Of a DNA stretch of 64,000 bases, positions 31,242 through 39,589 are shown one piece after another (the stretch's first letter is position 1; each line of letters opens with the position of its first letter). The position numbers and the translations under genes are program-made. A model generated the notes under the pieces. It saw nothing but the letters and a program-made list of their open reading frames with translations. It ran no database searches and had not been told where the DNA came from. The DNA comes from Bacillota bacterium (lineage in GTDB: Bacteria; Bacillota; Clostridia; Peptostreptococcales; Anaerovoracaceae), in assembly GCA_016280485.1 (NCBI GenBank), contig JAEEGU010000051.1, forward strand, positions 62,001 through 126,000, read 5' to 3'.

Positions 31242-33374
31242 TTACTGACCATCGCCGAGAAGCGGGATGCTGCTGGAATCAATAGTTGTCAGGTAATAGT
31301 CGGGATTCTGACAGACCTTCTCATACTCAGCACGCCGCTCTGAAGGATCCGAAATGTCGCTGTAGAAGCTGTCAATAACGGCCTTCCCCTCTTCGTCCAT
31401 GTCATCGTATCGGACAGAGCCAAAAAAGGGCGGGAGCCAATTCTGGCCGTTCTTCTGATGTGTTGCAGCGAAGATGTTCAGACGGTCGATGATGTGCTTG
31501 GCGCTTTCGTGGAAGCAGATATGGGCGGTTCCCTTCTTGTAGAAGGTCGCATCAAAATACTTGGTATGTACTTTTCTGCGCCCATTTCCGACGTTGGCGG
31601 CCCGGATCTCCATCATCAGATCCATAGACATGCCGGTTTCACCACGGTCCAGGAAGTCCATGACTTTAATCAAGTCGGACAAATACCGCGACACGTTGGT
31701 TTCGTCCAGCTTATCCGTCTTGTTCCAGGAATAAGAGCCAAAGGCGCTATAGAAAGGCAGAATCACCTTCATGTTGACCTTATAGGCTTTGTTGGTTTTC
31801 CAGCCGTTATAATAATGGACGTTCTCACATCCATCATAAATGGCGTGGGAGGTCATTTCCAGGAACAGACGCATAATCTCGTCTTCGATCCCCTGGCAAA
31901 GCTGGGACTGGATATCCAGAAGCAGCATACGGATGTTATACTCCGTGAAATCACGGTCCCGCATCTCGTGGATTTTGGAATCGTATTCTCGAAGGATATT
32001 ATCCGTCATCTTGCCGATCGTAGGCTCCAGTTGCGGGTCGTGCAGCAGCTTATGCCAGAAATGTTCCCGCAGGCTCTCCAGCGCATCATTGATCGTTTCT
32101 GTATTGACTTTGGTAGTACCTTTGCTGTTTTTTCCCACAGAAACGGTAATGATTGCGGAATCGTAACCGTTCGGGCTCGGTTCGAGGTAAGGCAAAAGGC
32201 CCTGGTACTCCTTCAGAATCCGAAAGATCACGTCCGCCTCGAAGTTGTAGCGTTGGATCAGCTCACGGACGAAATCCCCCTTTTCCATCAGAGCAGTAGG
32301 AGAATACTCTCCGGTGTACTTCGGGGCTTTCTTCAGAAAGTCCACGATCCGGGATTTTGCCGGCGGTTCGGGAACTGTCAGCCAGATGATGACCGTTTCC
32401 ACGTCGGATGTCCTTTCAGCATGACGGAACCCGTTCTTCACATACTCATACTGAGCGCCGTACTGGTCGAGCTTTTGAAGAAGCTCTTTCCTGCGTCTCG
32501 TGTACGGGATGCGAATCGTGTCCGCGTTCAGCAGGCAGCAGATCTGTCCGCCGTTCTGTTCCTGAAGCTCGATGGCTTTGAGCAGATGGGCGTCCCCGTC
32601 GGAAAAGGGCGGATTCATGATAATGGCGTCATACTTTTTGTAAGTATGGAACGTCAAAAAATCGTCCGCCACCACACGGTAGCCAAGTCCCTTCAGAAGC
32701 GCCTGCAGGTTCGGATCGAGCTCGATGCAGTCGATCTTTTTGTAGATACCGTCGCTGTCGTACTGGTTGTACAGGACGGACTTCCACGTATGTGAGCATT
32801 CCGACAGTGCTGCGACGATGTCTCCTTTTCCCGCCGAAGGCTCCAGAATTGTGTTTACGTGCCGCCAGTTGATCTTGCCGATCATTCTGCCGGCCAGGGC
32901 TTTTGGCGTAGGGAAAAAGTCATCAGATGCACCAAACGGGAGTGCTTGAACAGGGATGCGTTTCGAGCCGGTATTCCTTCTCGGACGGTTTTGCTCCGCC
33001 TCATTCTCCTGTTCTTTTCTGAAAAATTCCTCGCACTCGCGTTTTGCAGTCAGGATATCGCTGCAAAAACGCACCGCATATTCCGGCTTGGAAAAACCGA
33101 AGCTGCCTTTGTGCTGCAGCGCCCATTCGCCCTCGCCCATCTTATTATAGGACTGGGTCTGAACTTTTTCCGGATCGATGTGAATGATTCGGCCCAACAG
33201 TACGTCGCCGTCAAAGACGTGGATTTCCCGTTCCTTCGCCTTAGTTCCCGAAAATTGGATCTGGGTTTCTATGGTTTCTTTTCCGTAACTGCGATATTTT
33301 TCGCCTTGCCGGAAGCGTTTGCATTTCGGCACGTATATGGAATTTCGCGCCTCTTCAAATCGTAGTGTACACAT
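31242..33374 (-). CDS. N6-adenine DNA methylase with DUF4942 domain
   Basis: This 710-aa protein has the SAM-binding motif ILEPSAGKG at 176-184 and the catalytic MNPPF at 253-257 of N6-adenine methylases. The rest (about 430-650) matches DUF4942, with GWKTNKAYKVNMKVILP, a DLIKVMDFLDRGE helix and YFDATFYKKGTAHI. Such fusions are common in conjugative elements and phages, where they probably protect the element from host restriction. No partner nuclease lies nearby. It is the first gene after leader copy 4; ATG at 33374. Confidence 0.88.
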   Translation of the reverse strand: MCTLRFEEARNSIYVPKCKRFRQGEKYRSYGKETIETQIQFSGTKAKEREIHVFDGDVLLGRIIHIDPEKVQTQSYNKMGEGEWALQHKGSFGFSKPEYAVRFCSDILTAKRECEEFFRKEQENEAEQNRPRRNTGSKRIPVQALPFGASDDFFPTPKALAGRMIGKINWRHVNTILEPSAGKGDIVAALSECSHTWKSVLYNQYDSDGIYKKIDCIELDPNLQALLKGLGYRVVADDFLTFHTYKKYDAIIMNPPFSDGDAHLLKAIELQEQNGGQICCLLNADTIRIPYTRRRKELLQKLDQYGAQYEYVKNGFRHAERTSDVETVIIWLTVPEPPAKSRIVDFLKKAPKYTGEYSPTALMEKGDFVRELIQRYNFEADVIFRILKEYQGLLPYLEPSPNGYDSAIITVSVGKNSKGTTKVNTETINDALESLREHFWHKLLHDPQLEPTIGKMTDNILREYDSKIHEMRDRDFTEYNIRMLLLDIQSQLCQGIEDEIMRLFLEMTSHAIYDGCENVHYYNGWKTNKAYKVNMKVILPFYSAFGSYSWNKTDKLDETNVSRYLSDLIKVMDFLDRGETGMSMDLMMEIRAANVGNGRRKVHTKYFDATFYKKGTAHICFHESAKHIIDRLNIFAATHQKNGQNWLPPFFGSVRYDDMDEEGKAVIDSFYSDISDPSERRAEYEKVCQNPDYYLTTIDSSSIPLLGDGQ

Positions 33375-33593
33375 TGTTTCTTTTGGTTGTCCTTTCTGCC
33401 TACGTGTCCATGTAGGCCGCTCTTGTGTCCTATCTTCGTGCTATATATGTAAAAAGAGACCTTCCCTACTTTTGTAGAAAAGATCTCCTGATTACAAAAA
33501 ATACTTCATTGAAGACGCCAAGACGCCGTCTCGGGCCTAAGTAATCTCCATAAAGTACAGGTACAGTATATACTATTCGTCACTATAAGTCAA
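33375..33593 (-). promoter_or_regulatory. Leader copy 4: promoter, stem-loop, terminator, SD-proximal hairpin
   Basis: TTGACT (33588-33593), 17 bp, TATACT (33565-33570). Then GTACTTTATGGAGATTAC, a diverged stem-loop, and GAAGTA. The terminator stem (33456-33487) ends in TTTTT. The last hairpin is GCCTAC/GTAGGC (33398-33417) with the GGACA loop, then AGAAAGG. Here GATTAC is exactly complementary to the GTAATC in front of the terminator. Confidence 0.8.
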
Positions 33594-33701
33594 CATCAAT
33601 TTGTGAAGAAAATAGCGGTTATTGGAAGGGAGAAATTTCGATAAAACGTCCGGGTCGTTTTGGTTAATTCGTCTCATTATGACAAAAGATTTCTGTGAAA
33701 G

Positions 33702-33730
33702 TTGACAGATAATATTTCTTATTATATAAT
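33702..33730 (+). promoter_or_regulatory. Promoter of the recG-like operon
   Basis: TTGACA (33702-33707), 17 bp, TATAAT (33725-33730), a consensus sigma-A promoter. Confidence 0.88.
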
Positions 33731-33760
33731 ATTTCCAGATAGAAGATTGGTGGTGATTAC

Positions 33761-35773
33761 ATGGAAATCAGCGCTCTCTGCCTGCCTGAGAAGAAATTGA
33801 ATCAGCTCCGAAGCAAGGGAATTGATTCCGTGGAATCCCTGCTTTGGCGCTTTCCAAATAAATACATGGACTTCACCCGCATTACAAGGCTGGTTCGCTC
33901 TAATGAAAACGTCCAGCTTCAGGGTGCTTTTTGTTGTACGGTTCAACGCCTCGAACAGTCTCCAAGGAACGCGAAAATTCCCTACGTTCTGATGAAGGCC
34001 CAGGACTCTGAAACCGGCGTCAATGTAAGCGTCTTCTGGTTCAGGCAATATCTCAAGTACGGCACTTTCCATGACGTAAACGCCGGGGATAAGTATTTGA
34101 TCTGCGGGACAGCGCAGTATTCTACCGAGTATAATTCGTACACTATTTCGAGCCCCTCGGTGTTTTCTCCTTTCAGCCCGGATAAACTCCGGCTGTATCC
34201 CTTTTATCGTAAGATCCCGCAGATGGCGGATGATTATTACAGATCTGCCGTGGCAAAAGCACTTGCGTTTAAGGCTGTCTGCAAAGAGCCCTATCCCACG
34301 CAGATTTCAGCCGGCCACGGATACCCGACTCTGGATTCCGCAATCCGAACCCTGCATAACCCTGGTTCATGTGAAGAACTGAAAGCGGCGCAGGAGAGAA
34401 TTGTGTTTGATATTCTCTTCAAGTTCAGCCTTCAGCTTCAGAACGCGCAGTCCCGGCTTTCCAAAGGCAGCCAGTATAATCTTCGCTCGATGAAGATGAT
34501 TCGGGATATTGAAGCGGCGCTTCCCTACTCCTTGACTGAGGGCCAGAGAAACGTGCTTTCTTCCATGTTTGCCTCTATGCGGGACGGTCGAAGAATTCAT
34601 GCTCTGGTGCAGGGTGACGTAGGCTCCGGCAAGACTGTTGTTGCCATGCTGTTCATGGCTGCGTTGGTTGACAGCGGCTTCCAGTGCGCTTTGATGGCGC
34701 CTTCCCGGGTTCTCGCCCAGCAGCATTACCAGGATATACGAAAAACCTTTGAGCCCTATGGCGTAAAGGTCGCTCTTTGCCTTGGTGCGTCCGGATTGAA
34801 GAAGGCGGATCTGAAAGCGATCGCAAACGGTGAAATCCAGATTGTAGTCGGCTCTCACGCAATCCTGTCTCCGAAGGTGCAGTTCAAGGAGCTCGCAGGT
34901 ATCGTCGTAGACGAGGAGCACAAGTTTGGCGTCGCTCAGAGAAACGCTCTCGTAGAAAAAGCGTCTGCCGGTGTCCACAGTGTTACGATGTCTGCCACGC
35001 CGATTCCACGATCTCTGGCGCAGGTTGTCTACGGTGACGATGTGCAGCTCTGCACGATCAAGTCTATGCCGAAGGGCCGCGTGCCGGTGAAGACCGCTTG
35101 CACACACCGGGTCGACAAGGCTCTGGAGGCAGTTGAACGGCAGCTTCGTCTTGGCCACCAGGCTTTTGCCGTCTGCCCGGCAATTGCGCCGAATGAAAAG
35201 ACGGAACGGGCGTCTGTAACCGAGCTTGCGGAGCAGTACAAAGCTTATCTTGAACCGCGAGGTTTCAAGGTCGCAACCTTGACCGGCAAGGACAGCAAGG
35301 CTGCTATGGAAGAAACAATCCGGGCCTTCGCCGCGGGAGAAACACACGTTCTTCTTTCTACGACTGTTATCGAAGTCGGCGTAAACATCCCAAATGCTAC
35401 GTTGATCGTCATTCATGACGCAGACTGTTTCGGCCTGTCCTCCCTGCATCAGCTCCGGGGCCGTGTCGGACGGTCAAGCTTCCCCTCGTATTGTGCGCTT
35501 GTTTCCGATCAGAAAGATAACGAGCGTCTGAAGACGATGGTGGAGACCAACAGTGGTTTTGAGATTGCCAAGAAAGACCTTGAGATGCGGGGCGCCGGTG
35601 ACTGGCTCGGCGCGGATCAGACCGGAAATACCGAGCCCGTGCAATTCATGCTTGCCTATCCGGAGATCTACCAGATGGCCCGGGAGGATGCCTCCGCAGC
35701 CCTCCGCGCAGGCGTCAACTGGCCTATCGTCCAGGACGCTTTTAAAGATGCTGACGACAATTATACTTTCTGA
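33761..35773 (+). CDS. RecG-like ATP-dependent DNA helicase
   Basis: This 670-aa protein is close to RecG length. An OB-fold wedge-like domain lies at about 40-150. The helicase core has Walker A GDVGSGKT at 285-292, a DEEH box (VDEEHKFG, 383-390, where RecG usually has DEQH), MSATPIPRSL at about 409-418, and motif VI QLRGRVGRSS. RecG remodels stalled forks and branched DNA, and related enzymes serve element replication or repair. It starts a plus-strand operon with a strong promoter. Whether it replaces or adds to a chromosomal recG cannot be seen here. Confidence 0.9.
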   Translation: MEISALCLPEKKLNQLRSKGIDSVESLLWRFPNKYMDFTRITRLVRSNENVQLQGAFCCTVQRLEQSPRNAKIPYVLMKAQDSETGVNVSVFWFRQYLKYGTFHDVNAGDKYLICGTAQYSTEYNSYTISSPSVFSPFSPDKLRLYPFYRKIPQMADDYYRSAVAKALAFKAVCKEPYPTQISAGHGYPTLDSAIRTLHNPGSCEELKAAQERIVFDILFKFSLQLQNAQSRLSKGSQYNLRSMKMIRDIEAALPYSLTEGQRNVLSSMFASMRDGRRIHALVQGDVGSGKTVVAMLFMAALVDSGFQCALMAPSRVLAQQHYQDIRKTFEPYGVKVALCLGASGLKKADLKAIANGEIQIVVGSHAILSPKVQFKELAGIVVDEEHKFGVAQRNALVEKASAGVHSVTMSATPIPRSLAQVVYGDDVQLCTIKSMPKGRVPVKTACTHRVDKALEAVERQLRLGHQAFAVCPAIAPNEKTERASVTELAEQYKAYLEPRGFKVATLTGKDSKAAMEETIRAFAAGETHVLLSTTVIEVGVNIPNATLIVIHDADCFGLSSLHQLRGRVGRSSFPSYCALVSDQKDNERLKTMVETNSGFEIAKKDLEMRGAGDWLGADQTGNTEPVQFMLAYPEIYQMAREDASAALRAGVNWPIVQDAFKDADDNYTF

Positions 35774-35785
35774 GAGGAGTATTTC

Positions 35786-35965
35786 ATGCCAAGAACAAAA
35801 CAGTCGCTTCCAGCCGAACCGAAAGACCCCAAAAGCGTGAAGCACGGTTGCGCCTCCTGTACGCATAAGGAGGATCCCGTTTCCAACTTTCCGTGTAAAG
35901 ATTGCGGCGCCCCAAAGGGCCTCTGGCTGTACTGGGAGGACGCCGGCAGTAAAGGGAGGTTTTGA
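35786..35965 (+). CDS. Small zinc-ribbon protein, 59 aa
   Basis: GAGAGGAG precedes the ATG at 35786, 12 bases after the helicase stop. Two Cys pairs (GCASC at about 23 and PCKDC at about 39) with basic flanks suggest one zinc ribbon. It is probably co-translated with the helicase. No family is recognised. Confidence 0.72.
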   Translation: MPRTKQSLPAEPKDPKSVKHGCASCTHKEDPVSNFPCKDCGAPKGLWLYWEDAGSKGRF

Positions 35966-35968
35966 CTG

Positions 35969-36145
35969 ATGCAGCAGGCGTGTGTAAGGCCCCGTGTCAA
36001 CCTGGTTTTTTGCGATCATCTGCGTTGTCCGCACCGGAACTGCGAACACCATTGCTCCCGCATTAAGGACCTTTTTGCGTCACACAATTTCGATCATTTC
36101 CCCGGAACCCCAAAATGCCCAAGACATATTGCTGCATCGGAATAA
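35969..36145 (+). CDS. Small Cys/His-rich protein, 58 aa
   Basis: It starts three bases after the previous stop, with GGGAGG upstream. The sequence has CDHLRCPHRNCEHHC in the middle and PKCPRH near the end, enough Cys and His for one or two zinc sites. It is the third gene of the helicase operon; a nucleic-acid-binding role is plausible but unproven. Confidence 0.7.
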   Translation: MQQACVRPRVNLVFCDHLRCPHRNCEHHCSRIKDLFASHNFDHFPGTPKCPRHIAASE

Positions 36146-36223
36146 TCTGAGCATAGCGGCGAGAGTTCTCTATTGCCATGTTCCAAAGCTTAAAAAATAT
36201 AGATTTTCAAGAAGGATTACCTA

Positions 36224-36646
36224 ATGAGATTATATGGCATTTATCCAGATGGACGAGGCATTTACCTTGATCCCTTTTTCATAACCGTCTTTGCGACAAA
36301 CAATGGTTACGGCTTACTATTATCATCCGATATGTGTGATGCTTGTTTTCCAAAGGCGTTTTCTTCGCTGCAGGAAGCTAACGATTACCTTTGCATGAGC
36401 GTCAAGGAAGGCTTTATTGATGCATCTCAGCTCGGCAGCGTGATTACAATGCAGTCCCTTGCGGGACTTAGAAGTTTTGTAACCGAAGAAGAATTTTCGC
36501 GTGTAATTCGTTCCCTTCAAATGAAATCAGAGGATTATAACGGCGATGAAAGCGTTCGATCCGGGTCAGACTTAAAGCATTCAAATCTGAAGCAACGTCC
36601 AATCCAACTCATTCGAAACGCAAGCGAAAAAGATGATCGGGAATAA
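36224..36646 (+). CDS. Hypothetical protein, 140 aa
   Basis: AGAAGGATTACCT precedes the ATG. The protein is soluble. The first half is aromatic and Cys-containing (SSDMCDACF), the second half basic and Ser-rich. It ends the helicase operon, with a terminator at 36653. No family is recognised. Confidence 0.68.
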   Translation: MRLYGIYPDGRGIYLDPFFITVFATNNGYGLLLSSDMCDACFPKAFSSLQEANDYLCMSVKEGFIDASQLGSVITMQSLAGLRSFVTEEEFSRVIRSLQMKSEDYNGDESVRSGSDLKHSNLKQRPIQLIRNASEKDDRE

Positions 36647-36652
36647 GCTTTC

Positions 36653-36682
36653 AGCCGCACGCAGAAGTGTGCGGCTGTTTGC
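36653..36682 (+). terminator. Terminator of the helicase operon
   Basis: AGCCGCACGC-AGAA-GTGTGCGGCT (one wobble pair) followed by GTTTGCTTC; a moderate T-run. Confidence 0.7.
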
Positions 36683-36744
36683 TTCTTCGTCTATTGTCCC
36701 CTGCTGATTAAACACGGAAAACTTCTCTTTTTCTCCGCTCAAAG

Positions 36745-36773
36745 TTGACATTTTTAAGGCGTTATTATATAAT
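36745..36773 (+). promoter_or_regulatory. Promoter of the 658-aa gene
   Basis: TTGACA (36745-36750), 17 bp, TATAAT (36768-36773). The -10 region TTATTATATAAT is the same as in the helicase promoter. The 5' UTR is about 100 bases and T-rich. Confidence 0.85.
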
Positions 36774-36880
36774 CATCTTGTAGATAAGGATTTATTGTTT
36801 TATTTTTTTATTGTTTTGTTGTGTTTTGGGCGACAACCCGAAGAGCTGTTCAGAGTGCGCCAAAAGAAACGGAGAAAACC

Positions 36881-38857
36881 ATGACTACGACTGAAATTTT
36901 GAAGCGCTGGCTCACATATTCTGGATATGATCCAGAGCAGAGCAGTTTCAATCTGCTTAGCTCCAGCTATCTCTATCATAAAGCCGGCAAAGTCATGACC
37001 AAAGTGATGGAATATGATCCCTCCGGCGTCGTTGCTCTGATTTACGCCAAGGATGTGTTTCTGCAGGTGCTCAAGGACTCCAAGGTTGGGTTATACGATC
37101 TGTTCTCTGAGCCCGGTGGACTGGACGAGCACAAGGCGATGTGGGATATCTTTATGTCGGACGACGTTGTTTCCATTGAGCAGCATTTCATGGACAAAAT
37201 CAACGCTGTCGTCGAACGGGTTGTGATGGTCAAACAGATCGGTGAAAGGGATCTTGATTTGGAGCGCAAAGCACTGTTTGAAAGTGTCTCTTCCGTTGCA
37301 GAACAGCTTACCGTGTGCAAGACGGAGCTTTTCATGCGCGGCGGCCCTATTCTGCCGATCACGAATTTCTCAACGAAAATCCACGTATTCGAGCGTGTTG
37401 CGGATTGTCTCCTTGCGATCGAAGCTGCACCCGACGGCATGTATCTTTGCTATATCAACTGCTATGGCACCTCTGACGGTTATTTTGGGTTCTTTGTAAA
37501 GAGCAATGGTTCAGTCCTTTCCGTCTCTGAACGAGTAGATGAAGCCTATCCTGGGCAGCACAAGCATAGCCGCAACGGGCGATGGACGGAAGCAAAAAAA
37601 TACTCTCTGTTTCCTTACGCTTTCATCTTTTCTTTTTCCGAACACGATTACCTTGGCTATGCTTCAAAACACACCATTGATGATTCCAAGCTGGAGTTCC
37701 GGCAGTTGGAGCCGAACGCTTATATGCCGCTGATCCTGGCCATGGTGATGCTTTCCCATAAGCTGTCCCAGACAGATATCACCAGCATGAAGCTGTCGCT
37801 GGTAGATTCTATGTTTCAGCGCAACCTGGATGCTCCCCTGCCCGGAACAACAGGCCTGGTCATTCCTTCCAACAGCGCATTGGCGATCCAGAGCAGAACA
37901 TATGAACCCTCCATAACAACCGCCGATGTTCTTGGTCGGGATCTTCCCCGAAAGCTGTCCGATAATTCTCGCCCCTGGAGAGAGCAGGGTTCGTTCCCCG
38001 ACAAGGAAAATTTCTTTGTTGAGATGTACGGAGACGGTTTTGAACTTGACTCAACAAAGCTGCTCGTTTCCAATCCGGAACTGAAAGCACTTCCAGCCGA
38101 TAAATTGTCTGAAATTTCTGAGACTCCAGACGTAGAATTCGTTGGAACTGCGGATCGCATGGAACTAATTGCCTATATGCAGGCAAGAAGGCAGCTTGCG
38201 GAATATGTCCGCAAGCGTATGTTTGAAGACTATAAAGCGTTTGGCGGCGCCGCAAAAGTTGATGAATGGTTCGTCTCTGCTATTCTTGCGCGGAAAGAGT
38301 TTCTTTTCCAGCTATGCGTAAGGAAATACCTCAGTGAACAGGAAAACGCAGATCCGGCTATGGATACGACTGGGCTGGCTCTTGTGAACTATCATCCGGA
38401 TGCGAAGAACGGATATGTTTCCGGCACATGGGGCGATCCTTTCCCATTCAACGAGCATCCCCGTGATGACCGTAGCCGCGAAATTGAAGGACGCAAGTTA
38501 TGCGCGATTACCGGGGCGAACGCCTCTGTTGCTTTCTACTTTAATCCAGAAACCTGGGAGGATATCGAGTATCTTCTTGGCCCGGTTCCGAGGGTGCTTA
38601 AAGGCTGGCTCAAGCGTGGCCATGACGACTATGGAAACTGCCTGTTGAACGTGACTGATGCCTGCGCTGGTATCGGTAATCTGTTTGAGAAAGAAGAACA
38701 CCGCACGAACCGACGTTTTCGTGGCTGCAGTTGGTTCACCGATGAAGACGAAACTATGGACGAAAGCGAGCTGATCCGCGATCACCCAAGAACGGAATTT
38801 TCTTTTGGCATCGCGTTTAGCAAGCGTGGATTGTCGAAGCTGTTGAAAATGAATTGA
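36881..38857 (+). CDS. Large unknown protein, 658 aa
   Basis: The start ATG at 36881 follows GGAGAAAACC; the frame is open upstream but without an SD. This is a soluble protein with a helical N-terminal third, including a helix at about 85-150 rich in charged residues. The C-terminal region contains LCAITGANASVAFYFNPETW and a helical LGPVPRVLKGWLKRG. No TM segments and no known catalytic motifs are seen. Length and isolation as first gene suggest a structural or replication-associated role, but I cannot name one. Confidence 0.75.
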   Translation: MTTTEILKRWLTYSGYDPEQSSFNLLSSSYLYHKAGKVMTKVMEYDPSGVVALIYAKDVFLQVLKDSKVGLYDLFSEPGGLDEHKAMWDIFMSDDVVSIEQHFMDKINAVVERVVMVKQIGERDLDLERKALFESVSSVAEQLTVCKTELFMRGGPILPITNFSTKIHVFERVADCLLAIEAAPDGMYLCYINCYGTSDGYFGFFVKSNGSVLSVSERVDEAYPGQHKHSRNGRWTEAKKYSLFPYAFIFSFSEHDYLGYASKHTIDDSKLEFRQLEPNAYMPLILAMVMLSHKLSQTDITSMKLSLVDSMFQRNLDAPLPGTTGLVIPSNSALAIQSRTYEPSITTADVLGRDLPRKLSDNSRPWREQGSFPDKENFFVEMYGDGFELDSTKLLVSNPELKALPADKLSEISETPDVEFVGTADRMELIAYMQARRQLAEYVRKRMFEDYKAFGGAAKVDEWFVSAILARKEFLFQLCVRKYLSEQENADPAMDTTGLALVNYHPDAKNGYVSGTWGDPFPFNEHPRDDRSREIEGRKLCAITGANASVAFYFNPETWEDIEYLLGPVPRVLKGWLKRGHDDYGNCLLNVTDACAGIGNLFEKEEHRTNRRFRGCSWFTDEDETMDESELIRDHPRTEFSFGIAFSKRGLSKLLKMN

Positions 38858-38902
38858 GGTAAATCAAATGGAAGAACGAATGCACAACAACGGCATAGTG
38901 AA

Positions 38903-39085
38903 ATGATACGCGAGACAGATCTCACCGCTTTTGAAGCAAAGTTTAAGCGCATCCTATCAGTGAAACAACACTTAGCTGCTTCTGATGCAAAAGATGACAG
39001 CAATCGAGTGAGTGATGATCTACTCGAACTGGCGCTCACCAACTACAATACGGAATGTGAGGTAATTATTAAATGGAAACTGTGA
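38903..39085 (+). CDS. Small hypothetical protein, 60 aa
   Basis: This is a charged helical protein. Its ATG overlaps the TGA of a 12-codon frame (38868-38906) that does have an SD (GAGGT), so expression could be by coupling through that mini-ORF. The last bases overlap the start of the next gene. No family is recognised. Confidence 0.5.
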   Translation: MIRETDLTAFEAKFKRILSVKQHLAASDAKDDSNRVSDDLLELALTNYNTECEVIIKWKL

Positions 39086-39501
39086 AAACGATTCTTTATA
39101 TCTGCTTATCCCTTTTAGGTATTTTGGTTTCATACTGCGGTGTACAGGCAATGTTACACACGAATGATGCCGTGCGCCATAGATATCTGGCCGTTTTTGT
39201 GGGCGGCAATTCAATTATTCTGGTTGGAATTCTTTTCCTTTTGGTCTTCGTTCCAGCTCTGGAAAACGCATGGAGTACAAAGGGAAATGCTGAAATGCAG
39301 GTGTTCACAGCAGAGACAATTACCATAAAGGAAAAATACATTTCTGCAGACGGGCTTTTCACGGATGGCGATTGCTATCTTGTCCTAACAGACGGCGAGG
39401 AAACAGTTCGGATCAAGGTCACGGATAGCATCTATGACAAGTACAAAGTGGGTGATGTATATGAGCACGATGCAGATCCTAAAGAATATCGAGAACATTG
39501 A
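39073..39501 (+). CDS. Small membrane protein, 142 aa
   Basis: GTGAGGTAATTATT precedes the ATG. Two TM segments (about 5-26 and 43-64) are followed by a soluble domain of about 75 residues with DGLFTDGDCYLVLTDGEETVRI. The soluble part reads like a small beta-rich OB-like domain on the inner or outer face. Function unknown. Confidence 0.75.
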   Translation: METVKTILYICLSLLGILVSYCGVQAMLHTNDAVRHRYLAVFVGGNSIILVGILFLLVFVPALENAWSTKGNAEMQVFTAETITIKEKYISADGLFTDGDCYLVLTDGEETVRIKVTDSIYDKYKVGDVYEHDADPKEYREH

Positions 39502-39572
39502 TATTAACACCGTTTCTCGCAAAGACCTTATCATCCACTGATTCTTATTGATAAGGCGAAAAGGCTGCTTTA
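39461..39572 (+). pseudogene. Remnant of a DUF6870-like gene
   Basis: Overlapping the 3' end of the membrane-protein gene in another frame, an ATG at 39461 reads STMQILKNIENIDINTVSRK then DLIIH and a stop. This resembles the start of DUF6870-type proteins (xNxDIRTVDRDTLVDI). After a frame change, the next codons give LIDKAKRLL, like the following segment of that family. It looks like a decayed gene. Evidence is from memory of the family only. Confidence 0.4.
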
Positions 39573-39589
39573 ACAATTAGGAGTGAATC

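Noticed and set aside
31458..32795. 445-codon plus-strand frame
   Set aside because: Complement of the DUF4942 methylase gene, which has clear motifs; plus frame lacks an SD.
36653..36880. Riboswitch in the leader of the 658-aa gene
   Set aside because: The leader is short, T-rich and shows no convincing conserved stem or terminator.
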